64,000 nt of DNA from assembly GCA_949740445.1 (NCBI GenBank), contig CATJIF010000088.1, positions 1 through 64,000 of the forward strand, in the 5' to 3' direction. Below the pieces are notes generated by a model. It made no database searches, had not been told where the DNA came from, and saw only the letters and a program-made list of their open reading frames with translations. This document shows, one piece after another, positions 11,793 through 21,231 of this stretch. Position numbers and translations under genes: made by a program. Origin of the DNA: an uncultured Peptostreptococcaceae bacterium (GTDB taxonomy: Bacteria > Bacillota > Clostridia > Peptostreptococcales > Anaerovoracaceae). Position 1 is the stretch's first letter; every line of letters starts with the position of its first letter.

Positions 11793-13082
11793 ATGTCAAA
11801 TGATCGCAACACATTACACAAAGAAAAAAACTCTGAATTATCTGAATTACAGGGAAGCACCCTGCGGGGCATATTAGGAAGTATCGCAGGAATGATCGTC
11901 TGCGTCTTGGTGATGCTGGTATGCGTCTTATGTCAGGCAGGAAGTCTCAGCATTACACTTCAGCTTTTCGCGGGAATGGTAATCGGGTGGTTTTACCGCC
12001 GGTTCCGCGGGCGGCGTTCGAAAGCGGTTGCCTATGCCACTGTGGGGATCTGTACGGCATTGGCCTGTGTTCTCTGGGTTGTGCTGTTGGTTCTGCTGCC
12101 CGTTTTCGCTTCTTCGGCGCAGGTAACAGCAACGGACTGGGGCAAGCTTTGGAAAGATGCCTGCGAGCTTTTGCTGTTATGTGCTGGTATGGGAGGAATT
12201 AGCTTTTTCTTAACTAGAAAGCACCTTCTTGCGTATGCAGACTGGAAAAGAGGTCCCTGGCATGTGGCATACGCAGGGGGCAATGGGCTGTCCTACAACT
12301 TGCTTCCGGAAACGCTTCCCGCGAAAAACCCGCCGGCGTGCTTTGCCGTACACAGCCGCGTTGCGCCGGGAACCCGAATTATCGTGGAGGACGACAGCCT
12401 CCGGTGGCAGCGCCGGTTCCGCAAAGACCGCGTGTTTTCTGTCCGTGATATTGCCGGTGCGGTGCTGGGGCCGGGGAGTGGATGCAACGTACTCTACGAT
12501 AAGAATTACCAGGTGCTGGCTACGTTTGCGGGCAGCATGGAACACGCTGATCTGATGCTTCTGTATCTGCTTCAACAAGAGATTCCCATGGACAACGTTC
12601 CTGCCGGATGGCGTTCTCCGGATAAGGCCGGCCCTGAGCTAAAACCAGCGGAATCTTCCGGTGTTCAGCGGCAGTTTACACTTCGTCTAAAACGCTCTGC
12701 CCGGATGGGATTTACAGGGCTTGGGTGGTTTCTCCTGTTAATCGGTCTGGCTTTTTTCCTGCTGATCGACATTTCCGCTTTGACTAAAGCGAGACGGGCG
12801 GCCATCCTTTTCCCTGAGCTTGTGGTCATGGGAATGGGCATCGTCTGTCTGCGGATGGGGATGGCCTGCCAGGTGGAAGCAGATGGGGAGAAGATGCGTG
12901 TGGTCTCCCGATTCGGACGGGCTGCGGAGTTTTCTGTCAGGGATGTGTCTTCTGTTTCTAAAGGTGCGGGCTGGATTGTGCTTTATGACAAGGAGTTCAA
13001 AACCCTGGCAAAAGTGGATTCTTACCTGGAAGATATAGATAAACTAAAGGAATATTTGGAATCTTACGGGATAAAGATGTAA
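11793..13082 (+). CDS. Membrane protein with two copies of a beta-rich cytoplasmic module
   Basis: The family is not recognised. The 429-residue protein has about four hydrophobic helices at 25-145, a soluble region, two more helices at about 305-355 and a second soluble region. The soluble parts resemble each other: the first contains FSVRDIAGAVLGPGSG then NVLYDKNYQVLATF, the second FSVRDVSSVSKGAGW then IVLYDKEFKTLAKV, each followed by a short helix. An internal duplication of a PH-like or similar beta module next to a membrane block is the simplest reading. AGGAGG (11780-11785) supports the ATG at 11793. It is the first gene of a long run of orphan and immunity-like genes. Confidence 0.75.
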   Translation: MSNDRNTLHKEKNSELSELQGSTLRGILGSIAGMIVCVLVMLVCVLCQAGSLSITLQLFAGMVIGWFYRRFRGRRSKAVAYATVGICTALACVLWVVLLVLLPVFASSAQVTATDWGKLWKDACELLLLCAGMGGISFFLTRKHLLAYADWKRGPWHVAYAGGNGLSYNLLPETLPAKNPPACFAVHSRVAPGTRIIVEDDSLRWQRRFRKDRVFSVRDIAGAVLGPGSGCNVLYDKNYQVLATFAGSMEHADLMLLYLLQQEIPMDNVPAGWRSPDKAGPELKPAESSGVQRQFTLRLKRSARMGFTGLGWFLLLIGLAFFLLIDISALTKARRAAILFPELVVMGMGIVCLRMGMACQVEADGEKMRVVSRFGRAAEFSVRDVSSVSKGAGWIVLYDKEFKTLAKVDSYLEDIDKLKEYLESYGIKM

Positions 13083-13158
13083 CCTGGGGTTTTGTAAGTC
13101 AGTTTGGGCAAATGGCGGTAGTCTGTGAAACGGATATTAGATAGCAGGAGGAACGAAT

Positions 13159-14319
13159 ATGAATTATGACTTATCTGCCGTCACGATATTAAAGATGCTG
13201 GGGTATGACCAGTCAACGGGCAGGGAATGGCTCGAAACATTAAAGCAGGAGAAGCATATCGACCTGCCTGAAATCTACACAGAATTTATGGAGAAAATAG
13301 TTGACTGCCCTCTTTTAGGCACATCGAATCTCTGGGTTGGAAACATGGAGCACAGGGCGCCTGCGCACATTCCCTGTACATTCTACGACCAGTTGCAGGA
13401 AATGATCGCTGACCGGAAAGGACGGTGGTCGAAGCGCCCTGGAAAGTATGAACGCGCTCTTTATGAGCTATCTCAGCTTCCGAAAGAAGATTGGCCGAAA
13501 AAGGTGGAGAATTACCTTGTAATTGGCAGCGACTATGCAAATGGAATGGGCCAGTTCGGCATTCGCATGGACGATTTGCACAAAGACAATCCACCCGTAT
13601 ATTGGCACAAACATACGGACAGCTTTTCAATGTGGAAGCTGGAAAGCGAAACATTATCTGACTTTTTACTGAATGTATTGATTGAGGCTCTTGCCTGCGT
13701 GGACTATCCGAGTGCGGAATACGAATTGGAAGCAAAGGGTTGGCGGTACGAAGAGTACTTTGATCTCAAAAAGGACGACTGGGTTGCGAGCAAATCTGTC
13801 CTAAAGCGGTACGGCATTGATTATTCCGCCATCAAAAAATATAAAGCCAGCAGCGGAAAGGTCTTTTGCTGTTACGACGAGGACAGAAACGCTTTTTTTG
13901 TTGGCTCTACAGTCGAAGGGGAAATGTCCCTGTCTGCGATTAACCGCAGCGAGGCAGAGCCTGTCTTTTTAGACCTTGACAGCCTGGAATTTCTGCTGGA
14001 GGAAGCCAGGCTGTTCCTCAAGGATAAAGACAGGGATGATCTGACTCAATATTATCTTTACACAAAAATCCCGAAAACAGAAGTCTGCCTCTCTGATTAT
14101 TGTCAGGCAGATAAGCCGCCGCAGAAGGGAGAGAATGGGGAGAGCATTTGCCCGACAACCGCTAAGAAGGAACCTCTTTACGTTTTATGCAGCGGGACTG
14201 CTTTTGTGGAAGCAATAACCAAGGCGATAGAGAAAAAACCGAAGGTTACCAATGAGGAGCTGACAGCAATCTTAAACTATTATCTGCAAACCGGAAATCC
14301 CTTGGGGACTGATTGCTGA
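13159..14319 (+). CDS. SMI1/KNR4-like (SUKH) protein
   Basis: A 386-residue protein whose N-terminal half resembles SMI1/KNR4 (SUKH) proteins: IDLPEIYTEFMEK near residues 34-46, and NYLVIGSD followed by GQFGIRMDDL and PPVYWHKH, the usual strand pattern of the fold. SUKH proteins often act as immunity proteins against contact-dependent or polymorphic toxins, but many are only regulators, so the function here is open. The C-terminal third (from about 270) is not recognised. AGGAGG (13146-13151) sets the start. No toxin gene is adjacent; the neighbours are other orphan genes in the same orientation. Confidence 0.72.
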   Translation: MNYDLSAVTILKMLGYDQSTGREWLETLKQEKHIDLPEIYTEFMEKIVDCPLLGTSNLWVGNMEHRAPAHIPCTFYDQLQEMIADRKGRWSKRPGKYERALYELSQLPKEDWPKKVENYLVIGSDYANGMGQFGIRMDDLHKDNPPVYWHKHTDSFSMWKLESETLSDFLLNVLIEALACVDYPSAEYELEAKGWRYEEYFDLKKDDWVASKSVLKRYGIDYSAIKKYKASSGKVFCCYDEDRNAFFVGSTVEGEMSLSAINRSEAEPVFLDLDSLEFLLEEARLFLKDKDRDDLTQYYLYTKIPKTEVCLSDYCQADKPPQKGENGESICPTTAKKEPLYVLCSGTAFVEAITKAIEKKPKVTNEELTAILNYYLQTGNPLGTDC

Positions 14320-14440
14320 ATCTATTCCCGCTACTACACCAGAAGGGAATCAACGCGCAATAGATGTACTGCTCTCTGCGAAATTGGCTAAGAAATAAAA
14401 GAACCGAAGAATTGAGAGAAACCGCAAAGGAGGTTTTGAT

Positions 14441-15319
14441 ATGGCATTTACTCTGCAAATTAGGCAAAAGAAGCTATTTGGAAAAACTGTTCTTGATATT
14501 CCGTCGCTGGCCCATGCCTGTGGCTTTTGCTATGGTTCCAATAATGATTTTTATATTCTGCAGGAAAATGAGCAGGCGCAGGGAACCGCTGTGTTTTATA
14601 ATCCAGAGCGCATAGGACGGGGGATTTTTTTTAACGGCAGTAAAGCACAGGAAGGATATTATGAGATCAGTTATAATATCCCTGCAACCAGAGCGGAAAT
14701 TATGGATTTTGCCAGGCTTGCAGGGGAGATCGAAAGGCGCCTGGACAGGACGGAGATGTTCTGTGTGGAAGAAGAAAGAAACTTTACCAGCAGGGAACTG
14801 GAACAAAAGATTGAGGATTTTGCTGCATTCAGCCGCAAGTCGCTGAACCAGTTTTGCGGAAACAAGGAATTTGGAAGCCACATCCTTACGCTGGCGCGAT
14901 GGCCTTATACACTGACGAAAGACAAGGTAGCCGCGTGGGAAACCTGTGCAGATCTTTCCGATTTCGAACAGACACTGCACGAGCTTCAGGCGTTGGATGT
15001 TTATTACGCAAAGCCGAGGCTTTTACAGAAAAACGATACAAAAGAGATAGGGGCCTTTTATGCCCTGACGGAAGACTGCGAGAGTGTTTTTCCTGTCCGT
15101 GCCGACGGATTTCTGAATCTGAGCAAACTGAAGATCGACGAAGGGTTCGTCCAGTTTGTGCTATACAATGAGCAGCGGGTACTGGATGGAATTTTCCCTT
15201 ATGAACCATTTATTAAGGAACTGAGCGGTTATGGCATCCGGCAGTTCGACGCAGACCACATCCTGATTCCCCCGCTTTCGAAAGCGGTGCTAGAAACGCT
15301 GGCCGGGAAACTGCGCTAA
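14441..15319 (+). CDS. DUF4299 family protein
   Basis: A soluble 292-residue protein with no signal peptide. Segments such as FYNPERIGRGIFF, YNIPATRAEIMDF, FCVEEERNFTSREL and VYYAKPRLL match what I recall of the DUF4299 family of Firmicutes, which has no known activity. Full family length seems preserved. AAAGGAGG (14424-14431) precedes the ATG at 14441. It stands among immunity-like genes, which is weak support for a related role. I am fairly sure it is a real gene and moderately sure of the family. Confidence 0.72.
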   Translation: MAFTLQIRQKKLFGKTVLDIPSLAHACGFCYGSNNDFYILQENEQAQGTAVFYNPERIGRGIFFNGSKAQEGYYEISYNIPATRAEIMDFARLAGEIERRLDRTEMFCVEEERNFTSRELEQKIEDFAAFSRKSLNQFCGNKEFGSHILTLARWPYTLTKDKVAAWETCADLSDFEQTLHELQALDVYYAKPRLLQKNDTKEIGAFYALTEDCESVFPVRADGFLNLSKLKIDEGFVQFVLYNEQRVLDGIFPYEPFIKELSGYGIRQFDADHILIPPLSKAVLETLAGKLR

Positions 15320-15363
15320 AGAGGAAGTGATTGCCAGGCAAAAAAGAAAAAGGAGGCAGGGCC

Positions 15364-16518
15364 ATGAAAAAGCAGCAGGGAGTATTCCGGAGGCTGGCTG
15401 AGTTTTTACTCTTATTTTTTCTTTTATCTGCAATGCTGACAGGATGCGGAAGGCTGAAAAACACGTTTGAGGTTACAACCGGGATTGCGCAGGCCTTGCC
15501 CGACGCAGTGGTTCTTGATGTGGAGTCCGGAACGCGCTCCAATGCGATGTATAAGTTCAAACGATACACGATAGACAATAAGGGCATTGTGTTTACGTAT
15601 GAAGACTATCAGGGACAGGATACCATGTTTGGCATAACGACTGCCTTTTCAGAAAATAACTACTGCGAAGCCCTGTTTGCCTTTTTTCAGGAAGATATAG
15701 ATAAAATTGCAGAGAAGTATCAGGTGGAGGTCGAGGTAAACAGCTCTTATGTCTGGATTACAAATGATATTTCCCATATGAAAGAGATTGACAATGGCAT
15801 AAATGCGGTGCAGGAGATATACACCCTCATAGAAGACTATATTCCTGAAATGGAGCTTTCTTGGTTTGACTTCAGCATTTATCTGGATACGGCAAACTTC
15901 GGAAAAGCTCAGAACATTCTTATCAAAAAGCAGGGGGATTGGGATGCTGCCTATTTTCAACAGCTTTTGTATATGAACTTAAAAGAAGCCGCAGAACAGG
16001 GGTTAGCTTCCGGGGTGGAAATGCCCCAGGAATTGTTGAATGCGATTCCTCAAAAGTATATACGGAATTTGTATATCAATGGAGAGCCATACCAGTCGGA
16101 CAAGTATGAAATATGCTTTTTATACAACATTCGAGACGGAATGTACTACACCCCCGTGGGTTTTGGAATCGAGCTTGATTATAATGGCGGTGTGGAGGAT
16201 TATCTCCAGCGGGAAATCATTGAATTTTATTACCCGGATGCCGACTACACAATTTCAATGGAAGAGGAAACTTCATCCTATAAAATAGGGAACGACCAAT
16301 ATCTGATCAAGAGGCAGGAGGACGGTCTGGTTTTTCTAAAAAATGGAAGCGAATTGCCGATTGCCCATGAGGAGGAAATATCCGATACCCATCCCGGAGC
16401 CGTTTATTATTACTGGGTCAGTGCAGACGATTTTGCTTCGCTGCTCGGAATGTCCGTAGATCAAGTGGATGAAAGCGGGGTTTATCTGCTCCTGCGGCAA
16501 CAGGAAGCTGAGACATAG
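15364..16518 (+). CDS. Lipoprotein of unknown function
   Basis: A 384-residue predicted lipoprotein. After a basic start (KKQQGVFRR) there is a hydrophobic stretch ending in the lipobox LTGC at about residue 26, so the mature protein should be diacylated and tethered outside the membrane. The rest is acidic and looks like a globular extracellular domain; I recognise no family. The ATG at 15364 has AAGGAGG just upstream; a TTG at 15331 would add 11 residues before the signal peptide and is unlikely. The stop is followed after about 35 bases by a frameshifted gene. Confidence 0.82.
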   Translation: MKKQQGVFRRLAEFLLLFFLLSAMLTGCGRLKNTFEVTTGIAQALPDAVVLDVESGTRSNAMYKFKRYTIDNKGIVFTYEDYQGQDTMFGITTAFSENNYCEALFAFFQEDIDKIAEKYQVEVEVNSSYVWITNDISHMKEIDNGINAVQEIYTLIEDYIPEMELSWFDFSIYLDTANFGKAQNILIKKQGDWDAAYFQQLLYMNLKEAAEQGLASGVEMPQELLNAIPQKYIRNLYINGEPYQSDKYEICFLYNIRDGMYYTPVGFGIELDYNGGVEDYLQREIIEFYYPDADYTISMEEETSSYKIGNDQYLIKRQEDGLVFLKNGSELPIAHEEEISDTHPGAVYYYWVSADDFASLLGMSVDQVDESGVYLLLRQQEAET

Positions 16519-16553
16519 GTGCACCGCTGGAGAGGGAGCAGAGAGGTACGAAC

Positions 16554-17202
16554 ATGAACTTCCAGAATGAGATGAAACAGATGTTTTTGCGCGTGGCCGC
16601 AGGAGAATAAGGATATCGCTTTTGCCAGGCAGCGGTGGGAGGGTTATTTGAGGAAGCATCCCGCAGGCAAGATCGCTTTTGACTGGAAACGCCTGCTGGG
16701 AGCACCTGCAGGGCAGAAACCGGCGAAGGCCTTTTCGTATAAAAAGGCGAGAACTACAGAACAGTGGAAAGAGTGTGGCGAAGAGCTGAAGCTTCGCCTG
16801 AAAGAGAATCTGCAGGCAAAAATCGCTCCTGTTGCAAAGGCATACGGCATGAAAAAGGCGGGTCCCAAGACCTTTGTACGGGAGAAGAACGGCCTGGTAT
16901 CCCGCATCCAGTTCATCGGCTATTTCAGGGGCGGCGGGTACGAGGCTATGACCTATTATCTTTGTCCGATATATGCCATAGAATACGGGATATTGGGAAT
17001 ACCGGGCCACATCGGCCAGGGGGAAAGCTTTCAGAGGATGCAGAAGGACTGGGGAGCCATTCAATATGGCATGGAAGCTGTGGATGCTGCTGCGGTGGAG
17101 CGCATTAACCGAAAATTTGATGATATCCTGATCTTCTTAGCGGATGGCGTGCTGCCGGAGTGGTATTACCACGGTCTTTCAAAAAAGACTGCAAGGGATT
17201 AG
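16554..17202 (+). pseudogene. Unknown gene interrupted by one frameshift
   Basis: An ATG at 16554 behind a purine-rich site opens a frame reading MNFQNEMKQMFLRVAAGE, then stops at TAA (16608-16610). The +1 frame takes over without a gap (KDIAFARQRWEGYLRKHP) and stays open to 17202, giving a continuous product of about 215 residues if one base were inserted or removed near 16600-16608. The second part is basic and helical, then has a beta-rich region (VSRIQFIGYFRGGGYEAM). It has weak likeness to small DUF4304-type proteins that I would not rely on. A TTG at 16648 could initiate a shortened product. Either a real mutation or a sequencing error would explain it. Confidence 0.6.
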
Positions 17203-17251
17203 GGATGCATGAGCAATCCGTAGATTTTGACCGGCTGACAGGAGGCGAAAC

Positions 17252-18724
17252 ATGGGAAAGACAAGACAGCCCGCATGGGCAAAGCGCATCGCAAAATTGC
17301 TGCAGCAGGCAAAGGCAAAGGACCCGGATTTTGTAAGATTCGGAGCATACAGCCACAAATACAAGCTGTCCGCACCCGCCACGGAAGAAATGATACAGAC
17401 ATTTGAGGAGCAGCAGGGAATCCGGCTGCCGGAAGAATACCGGGAGTTCCTGCGGCTTTCAGGAAATGGCGGTGCAGGGCCTTATTACGGGCTTTACGGG
17501 ATAGAGGCGCTGAAGAAAGCGCTTTGCGATTCCCATGGCTTTCGCCTCTATCGCGTTCAGGAAGCCCCGGTGATCTATCCGAAAATGAGGGATGAGGACT
17601 GGGAGCAGGTAGCCGACCCGCAGGGCCGGCGAAACAGGGAAGCAGTGCATCCATATGCGGGAATCCTTCCTATCGGAAGCCAGGGCTGTACGCTTATGAC
17701 AGGGCTTGTGCTTGCGGGAACCTGCCGCGGGCAGGTGGTTTATTACGATGAGGATTTCTGCGGTCCGCCGTTTTTTGTGCGGGAAAAAGGATTTCTGGCA
17801 TGGTACGAACGGTGGCTCAGGGAAGTGATCGCAGGCTATAACGATGAAGAAGTCGGATTTGGACTGAACATAGATGGAACCCCCGGACAGCTGATGGAGC
17901 TGTACGAACAGGCCAGAGATCCAGAGGAAAAAATCGAGATCATCGACAGCTGCTATAAATTTGAAACGCTGCCCGGAAAACAGAAGACGTACTTTAAGCA
18001 GGCCTGCGCCCGGGAATCCGACATGAAAGTGCGGATGACGCTGATTAAAATGCTGGCTCGCTTCCATGTGCCAGGGATGGTGAAGGAGCTTGAGAAGCTG
18101 TGGGAATACGGAGCCTATGCGGAAGCGGTTTCCATCATTACCTACGAAGGAACCTGGGAGGTAAAGGAAGCGTGGTATGAACGGGTATTTGACATACTGC
18201 CCAGGCTGCAGGGGGAAGGCTTCCGGGATGCCTGCCACACCATCAGCGCAATGAAGGAGTATCCCAATGTCCATGCGGGAAGGCTGAAGGAAGCCCTGGT
18301 GCGCGGCGACCTGGACAGAAACGACAGGATCGCGCTTTTCCACTGCATCCGGGAGCTGAAGGGGAAGGAAGAGGTGCTGGATTATTTCCTGCGATACCTG
18401 TCCACAGAAGAAGACCCCACTTTGCTGATCTATGCTGTCTGGTGCACGGAGGGCGTAAAGGAGCGGAAGCTGCAAGAGCTCTATGTGCGGTTGATGGACA
18501 AGTACAGAACCCATGAAAATACCAGGTTTGACTATAAAGGCAGCCAGATGGTCTTAAAGGGCGGCTGCTGCATGGGAGCCAGCAGGCCGGAGGGGCAGCT
18601 GGCAAGCAACCTGATGCGGCAGTTTGATTACTTTGGCCTGGATTACCGGGGCGGTTTTCAGCTCCTGATGGACGAGGGCAGATGGAAGGAATGGAAGCAG
18701 CAGAATGGATTTGGGGCAGAGTAG
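17252..18724 (+). CDS. SMI1/KNR4 (SUKH) domain protein with C-terminal helical repeats
   Basis: The 490-residue product starts with a SUKH domain: helix, then IRLPEEYREFLRLSGNGGAGPYYGLYG (positions about 49-75, key residues LPxxYxxFL and GNGGAGP), then GILPIGSQGC and QVVYYDED. From about residue 215 the sequence becomes all-helical, with HEAT/ARM-like spacing, to the C-terminus. SUKH proteins bind and neutralise toxins in several polymorphic-toxin systems; the helical extension is unusual and could be a partner-binding scaffold. AGGAGG lies about 8 bases upstream of the ATG. There is only a weak 4-bp hairpin after the stop (18787-18805) before the opposite-strand gene. Confidence 0.82.
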   Translation: MGKTRQPAWAKRIAKLLQQAKAKDPDFVRFGAYSHKYKLSAPATEEMIQTFEEQQGIRLPEEYREFLRLSGNGGAGPYYGLYGIEALKKALCDSHGFRLYRVQEAPVIYPKMRDEDWEQVADPQGRRNREAVHPYAGILPIGSQGCTLMTGLVLAGTCRGQVVYYDEDFCGPPFFVREKGFLAWYERWLREVIAGYNDEEVGFGLNIDGTPGQLMELYEQARDPEEKIEIIDSCYKFETLPGKQKTYFKQACARESDMKVRMTLIKMLARFHVPGMVKELEKLWEYGAYAEAVSIITYEGTWEVKEAWYERVFDILPRLQGEGFRDACHTISAMKEYPNVHAGRLKEALVRGDLDRNDRIALFHCIRELKGKEEVLDYFLRYLSTEEDPTLLIYAVWCTEGVKERKLQELYVRLMDKYRTHENTRFDYKGSQMVLKGGCCMGASRPEGQLASNLMRQFDYFGLDYRGGFQLLMDEGRWKEWKQQNGFGAE

Positions 18725-18815
18725 AGGGGAAAGCTGCGCGTCTCTTAAGGGAATTTGTCAAACATGCAGCCCTGCTGTCGATAAAAACCGCACGGTGCGG
18801 CGTTCTTCCATCTAT

Positions 18816-19133
18816 CTATGCTAGATTTATCTTTTCTTTTTCAGCCTGAAGCAAGGCGGCTAAATTCGTTTCGCCATGGTTTTTACAAAGGGCGATTTCG
18901 GCTTCAATCACTTCCAGCATTTCGGCTTTGCTAATAAAATCAGTAAATCGTTCCCCTTCTTGAAGCCCTTCGATAAAGTGAATTTCGCGGCAGTATTGAC
19001 CGTCCATCCGTTTATACCATATCTGTGTTTCCAGCGGGCCAAAGCATACATGTTTGACAATGGCCTGCTTTCCGCTGGCATCATACTCTGTATCTGGTGC
19101 ATCATGCATCCATGCTCCAACACAAAAACCCAT
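18816..19133 (-). CDS. Small unknown protein on the opposite strand
   Basis: A 105-residue soluble protein with no recognised domain. It has aromatic and His residues in the first half (FCVGAWMHD, IWYKRMDGQYCREIHF) and a charged C-terminal helix (SKAEMLEVIEAEIALCK). I chose the ATG at 19133 because AGGAG sits 7 bases upstream on the minus strand; the frame extends six codons further to a TTG without a site. It is the only minus-strand gene between the left edge and 44111, which suggests an independently acquired unit. Real but uncharacterised. Confidence 0.6.
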   Translation of the reverse strand: MGFCVGAWMHDAPDTEYDASGKQAIVKHVCFGPLETQIWYKRMDGQYCREIHFIEGLQEGERFTDFISKAEMLEVIEAEIALCKNHGETNLAALLQAEKEKINLA

Positions 19134-19278
19134 TCTGTTCGCTCCTGTCAAAATCTTTCTAAAGATATTTTAGCAAATCGACGCTAAATTTTCCATAGAT
19201 TTATTCTGCCTGCTATGTGCCCTGTCAAGCAGATAGCCAAATAATACAAACGGAAGCAGCCATCCCCTTAAGAAATAT

Positions 19279-19307
19279 TTGAGGTTTTACAAGGCAAGTG
19301 CTATAAT
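19279..19307 (+). promoter_or_regulatory. Strong sigma-A-like promoter
   Basis: TTGAGG (19279-19284) and TATAAT (19302-19307) with exactly 17 bases between them. Transcription would start near 19314 and run through a hairpin and a gene remnant towards the Nudix operon, whose start is 255 bases further on. Confidence 0.6.
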
Positions 19308-19355
19308 AGGAATGGAAAATACCGGAATGGAGCGGGATATTTACGGGATAGGGTA

Positions 19356-19465
19356 ATACTAAAAAACCGGTGTTTTAGTATCTCAAATATGGTTTCTCCG
19401 AGGAATTGCTCCTGCATCCGAGCGATGATGAATATATCATCTATGCTGATATGTACAGACAGTAA
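19356..19465 (+). other. Hairpin and C-terminal gene remnant in the Nudix leader
   Basis: ATACTAAAA (19356-19364) pairs perfectly with TTTTAGTAT (19373-19381). A reading frame that begins inside this stem, after an in-frame TAG at 19376, encodes 28 residues ending in HPSDDEYIIYADMYRQ and a stop at 19463-19465, which looks like the tail of a lost gene. The whole interval 19134-19568 otherwise holds only the promoter at 19279 and no intact gene. The hairpin may be an attenuator, but no T run follows it. Confidence 0.4.
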
Positions 19466-19568
19466 GCTGCAAATCTATTTCATTGCAGGCGAACCGAACT
19501 TCTACCCAAAAAGTAAATCATTATGCGCAAAAAGAAATAGAAAAATATTACGAAAAGAGATAAATAAA

Positions 19569-20180
19569 ATGGAAAAGAATAGTAACATCAAAGCTTCGCC
19601 GGATTCCCTCGCCTGGGAAGAAATCAGCACCGAACACATTGTTCAAGATGAGTGGATTGATTTCAGAAGATCGGCCTACCGCTTTCCCGATGGAAGCGTG
19701 TTCGAGCCGTTTTACAGCTACAGCCGCAGGGATTATGTGGTGATTGTTGCATCCGATACGGAAGGAAATTATCTGTGCGTCCGGCAATTCCGGCAGGGGA
19801 TTCAAAAAGTGACCACCGAGTTTCCGGCGGGCGGAATAGAGCGCAAAGATGGAAAAGAATACGGCGGGTCGCAGGAGGTTTCTGCGGAAGATGCCCTTGC
19901 GGCTGCCAGACGAGAGCTCTTGGAGGAGACCGGCTATGTGTCCGACGAATGGAGCCACCTCCTTACAGTGCCGTCAAACGCAACGATAGCCGATAACTAC
20001 GCGCACCTGTTTGCAGCGCGGAATTGCCGGCAGGTGGCGGGACAAGCCCTCGACGAGACGGAATTTTTAAACGTTGTAACGCTGCCTGCACAGGAAATGG
20101 AAGTCCTGATTGCAGAGGGAGGATTTCAGCAGGCGGTACACATTGCGGCATGGCTGCTCTCGCTTAGAAGGCAGGGATAG
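19569..20180 (+). CDS. Nudix hydrolase, ADP-ribose-pyrophosphatase-like
   Basis: Nudix enzymes hydrolyse nucleoside diphosphates linked to another group, here most likely ADP-ribose or a sugar nucleotide. The 203-residue product has the core ARRELLEETGYV of the Nudix box. The preceding GGIERKDG is separated from it by about a dozen extra residues (KEYGGSQEVSAE), an insertion inside the box that is unusual but keeps the RELxEExG metal-binding residues. The ATG at 19569 follows a weak AAAAGAGA; the frame is open upstream to 19389 without homology. Two nucleotidyltransferase genes follow, 28 bases away and then overlapping, so the three likely form one operon. Confidence 0.87.
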   Translation: MEKNSNIKASPDSLAWEEISTEHIVQDEWIDFRRSAYRFPDGSVFEPFYSYSRRDYVVIVASDTEGNYLCVRQFRQGIQKVTTEFPAGGIERKDGKEYGGSQEVSAEDALAAARRELLEETGYVSDEWSHLLTVPSNATIADNYAHLFAARNCRQVAGQALDETEFLNVVTLPAQEMEVLIAEGGFQQAVHIAAWLLSLRRQG

Positions 20181-20208
20181 AAAAACAGGTTCGAACCAGG
20201 GGGAAACG

Positions 20209-21231
20209 ATGGACTTCAGCGCACTGTTACAGACAACCGAGTACGATTTTATCAGAAGCAATCCACGGCTGGGCGACCGCATTATGCTTCTCGGCGTGGG
20301 CGGAAGCTACGCCTACGGAACAAACCAGGCGGGCAGCGACATCGACCTGCGGGGAGTAACACTGCAGGCTCCATCGGATTTGATCGGTCTAACGAAATTC
20401 GAGCAATATGAGGATGCCAAAACGGATACCGTCGTATACGGCTTCAATAAGCTGATCCAGCTGCTTCTGGAATGCAACCCCAACACCTGCGAAATCTTAG
20501 GGCTGGAAGACGAGCAGTACCTGATCCAATCGGAGCTTGGGAAGGAGCTGATCGCCAACAGCCGGCTGTTTCTTTCCAAGCGCGCCATCCGCTCCTTCGG
20601 CGGCTACGCCGATGCTCAGCTGCGCCGCCTGCAGAACGCCATTGCCAGAGATACGCTTTCCCAGAGCGACCGCGAAACGCATATTTTGACATCCGTAAGA
20701 AACGCGCTGGAGGATTTCAACCGGCGGTATTCCGGCGGAACACAGGGAAGCATGCGCCTGTATATCGACAAGACGGAAAATCCCAGGCTCGATACGGAAA
20801 TCTTCGTCGATGCGGAATATAACCACTTTCCGCTGCGGGATTATACGGACCTGTGGGCGAGGATGCGCACCGTGGTGCGGGAATACGACAAAACGGGAAA
20901 GCGCAACAAAAAGAAAGACGATACCCACCTGAACAAACACGCCATGCACCTGATCCGCCTGTTTATGATGGCCATCGACATATTGGAAAAAGGCGAGATA
21001 CGAACCCGCAGGCGGGACGATCTGCCAATTTTGCTGGCCATCCGGCGGGGCGAATACAAGCTGCCGGATAGTACGTTTTCCCCCGAATTTTACGAGCTGC
21101 TAAAAACCTGCGAACGCCGGCTGGATGAAGCAGCAAAACGGACAACGCTGCCGGATCAGCCGGACATGGAACGCGTAGAGCGATTTGTAGAGCGCGTCAA
21201 CCGCTATGCGGTAACGGGAGAGCTGCGATGA
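20209..21231 (+). CDS. DNA polymerase beta-type nucleotidyltransferase (RlaP/YcgL-like)
   Basis: A 340-residue NTase-fold protein. LGVGGSYAYGTNQ (residues 28-40) followed by GSDIDLRG with Asp44 and Asp46 gives the GS and DxD metal-binding motifs. A long helical C-terminal domain contains CNPNTCEILGL and many Arg/Lys residues suited to nucleic-acid binding. It fits the family annotated as predicted nucleotidyltransferases (RlaP, COG3541), also found in phages, linked by genome context to RNA repair. AGGGGGA (20198-20204) supports the ATG at 20209. Its stop overlaps the next start by ATGA. Substrate unknown. Confidence 0.82.
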   Translation: MDFSALLQTTEYDFIRSNPRLGDRIMLLGVGGSYAYGTNQAGSDIDLRGVTLQAPSDLIGLTKFEQYEDAKTDTVVYGFNKLIQLLLECNPNTCEILGLEDEQYLIQSELGKELIANSRLFLSKRAIRSFGGYADAQLRRLQNAIARDTLSQSDRETHILTSVRNALEDFNRRYSGGTQGSMRLYIDKTENPRLDTEIFVDAEYNHFPLRDYTDLWARMRTVVREYDKTGKRNKKKDDTHLNKHAMHLIRLFMMAIDILEKGEIRTRRRDDLPILLAIRRGEYKLPDSTFSPEFYELLKTCERRLDEAAKRTTLPDQPDMERVERFVERVNRYAVTGELR

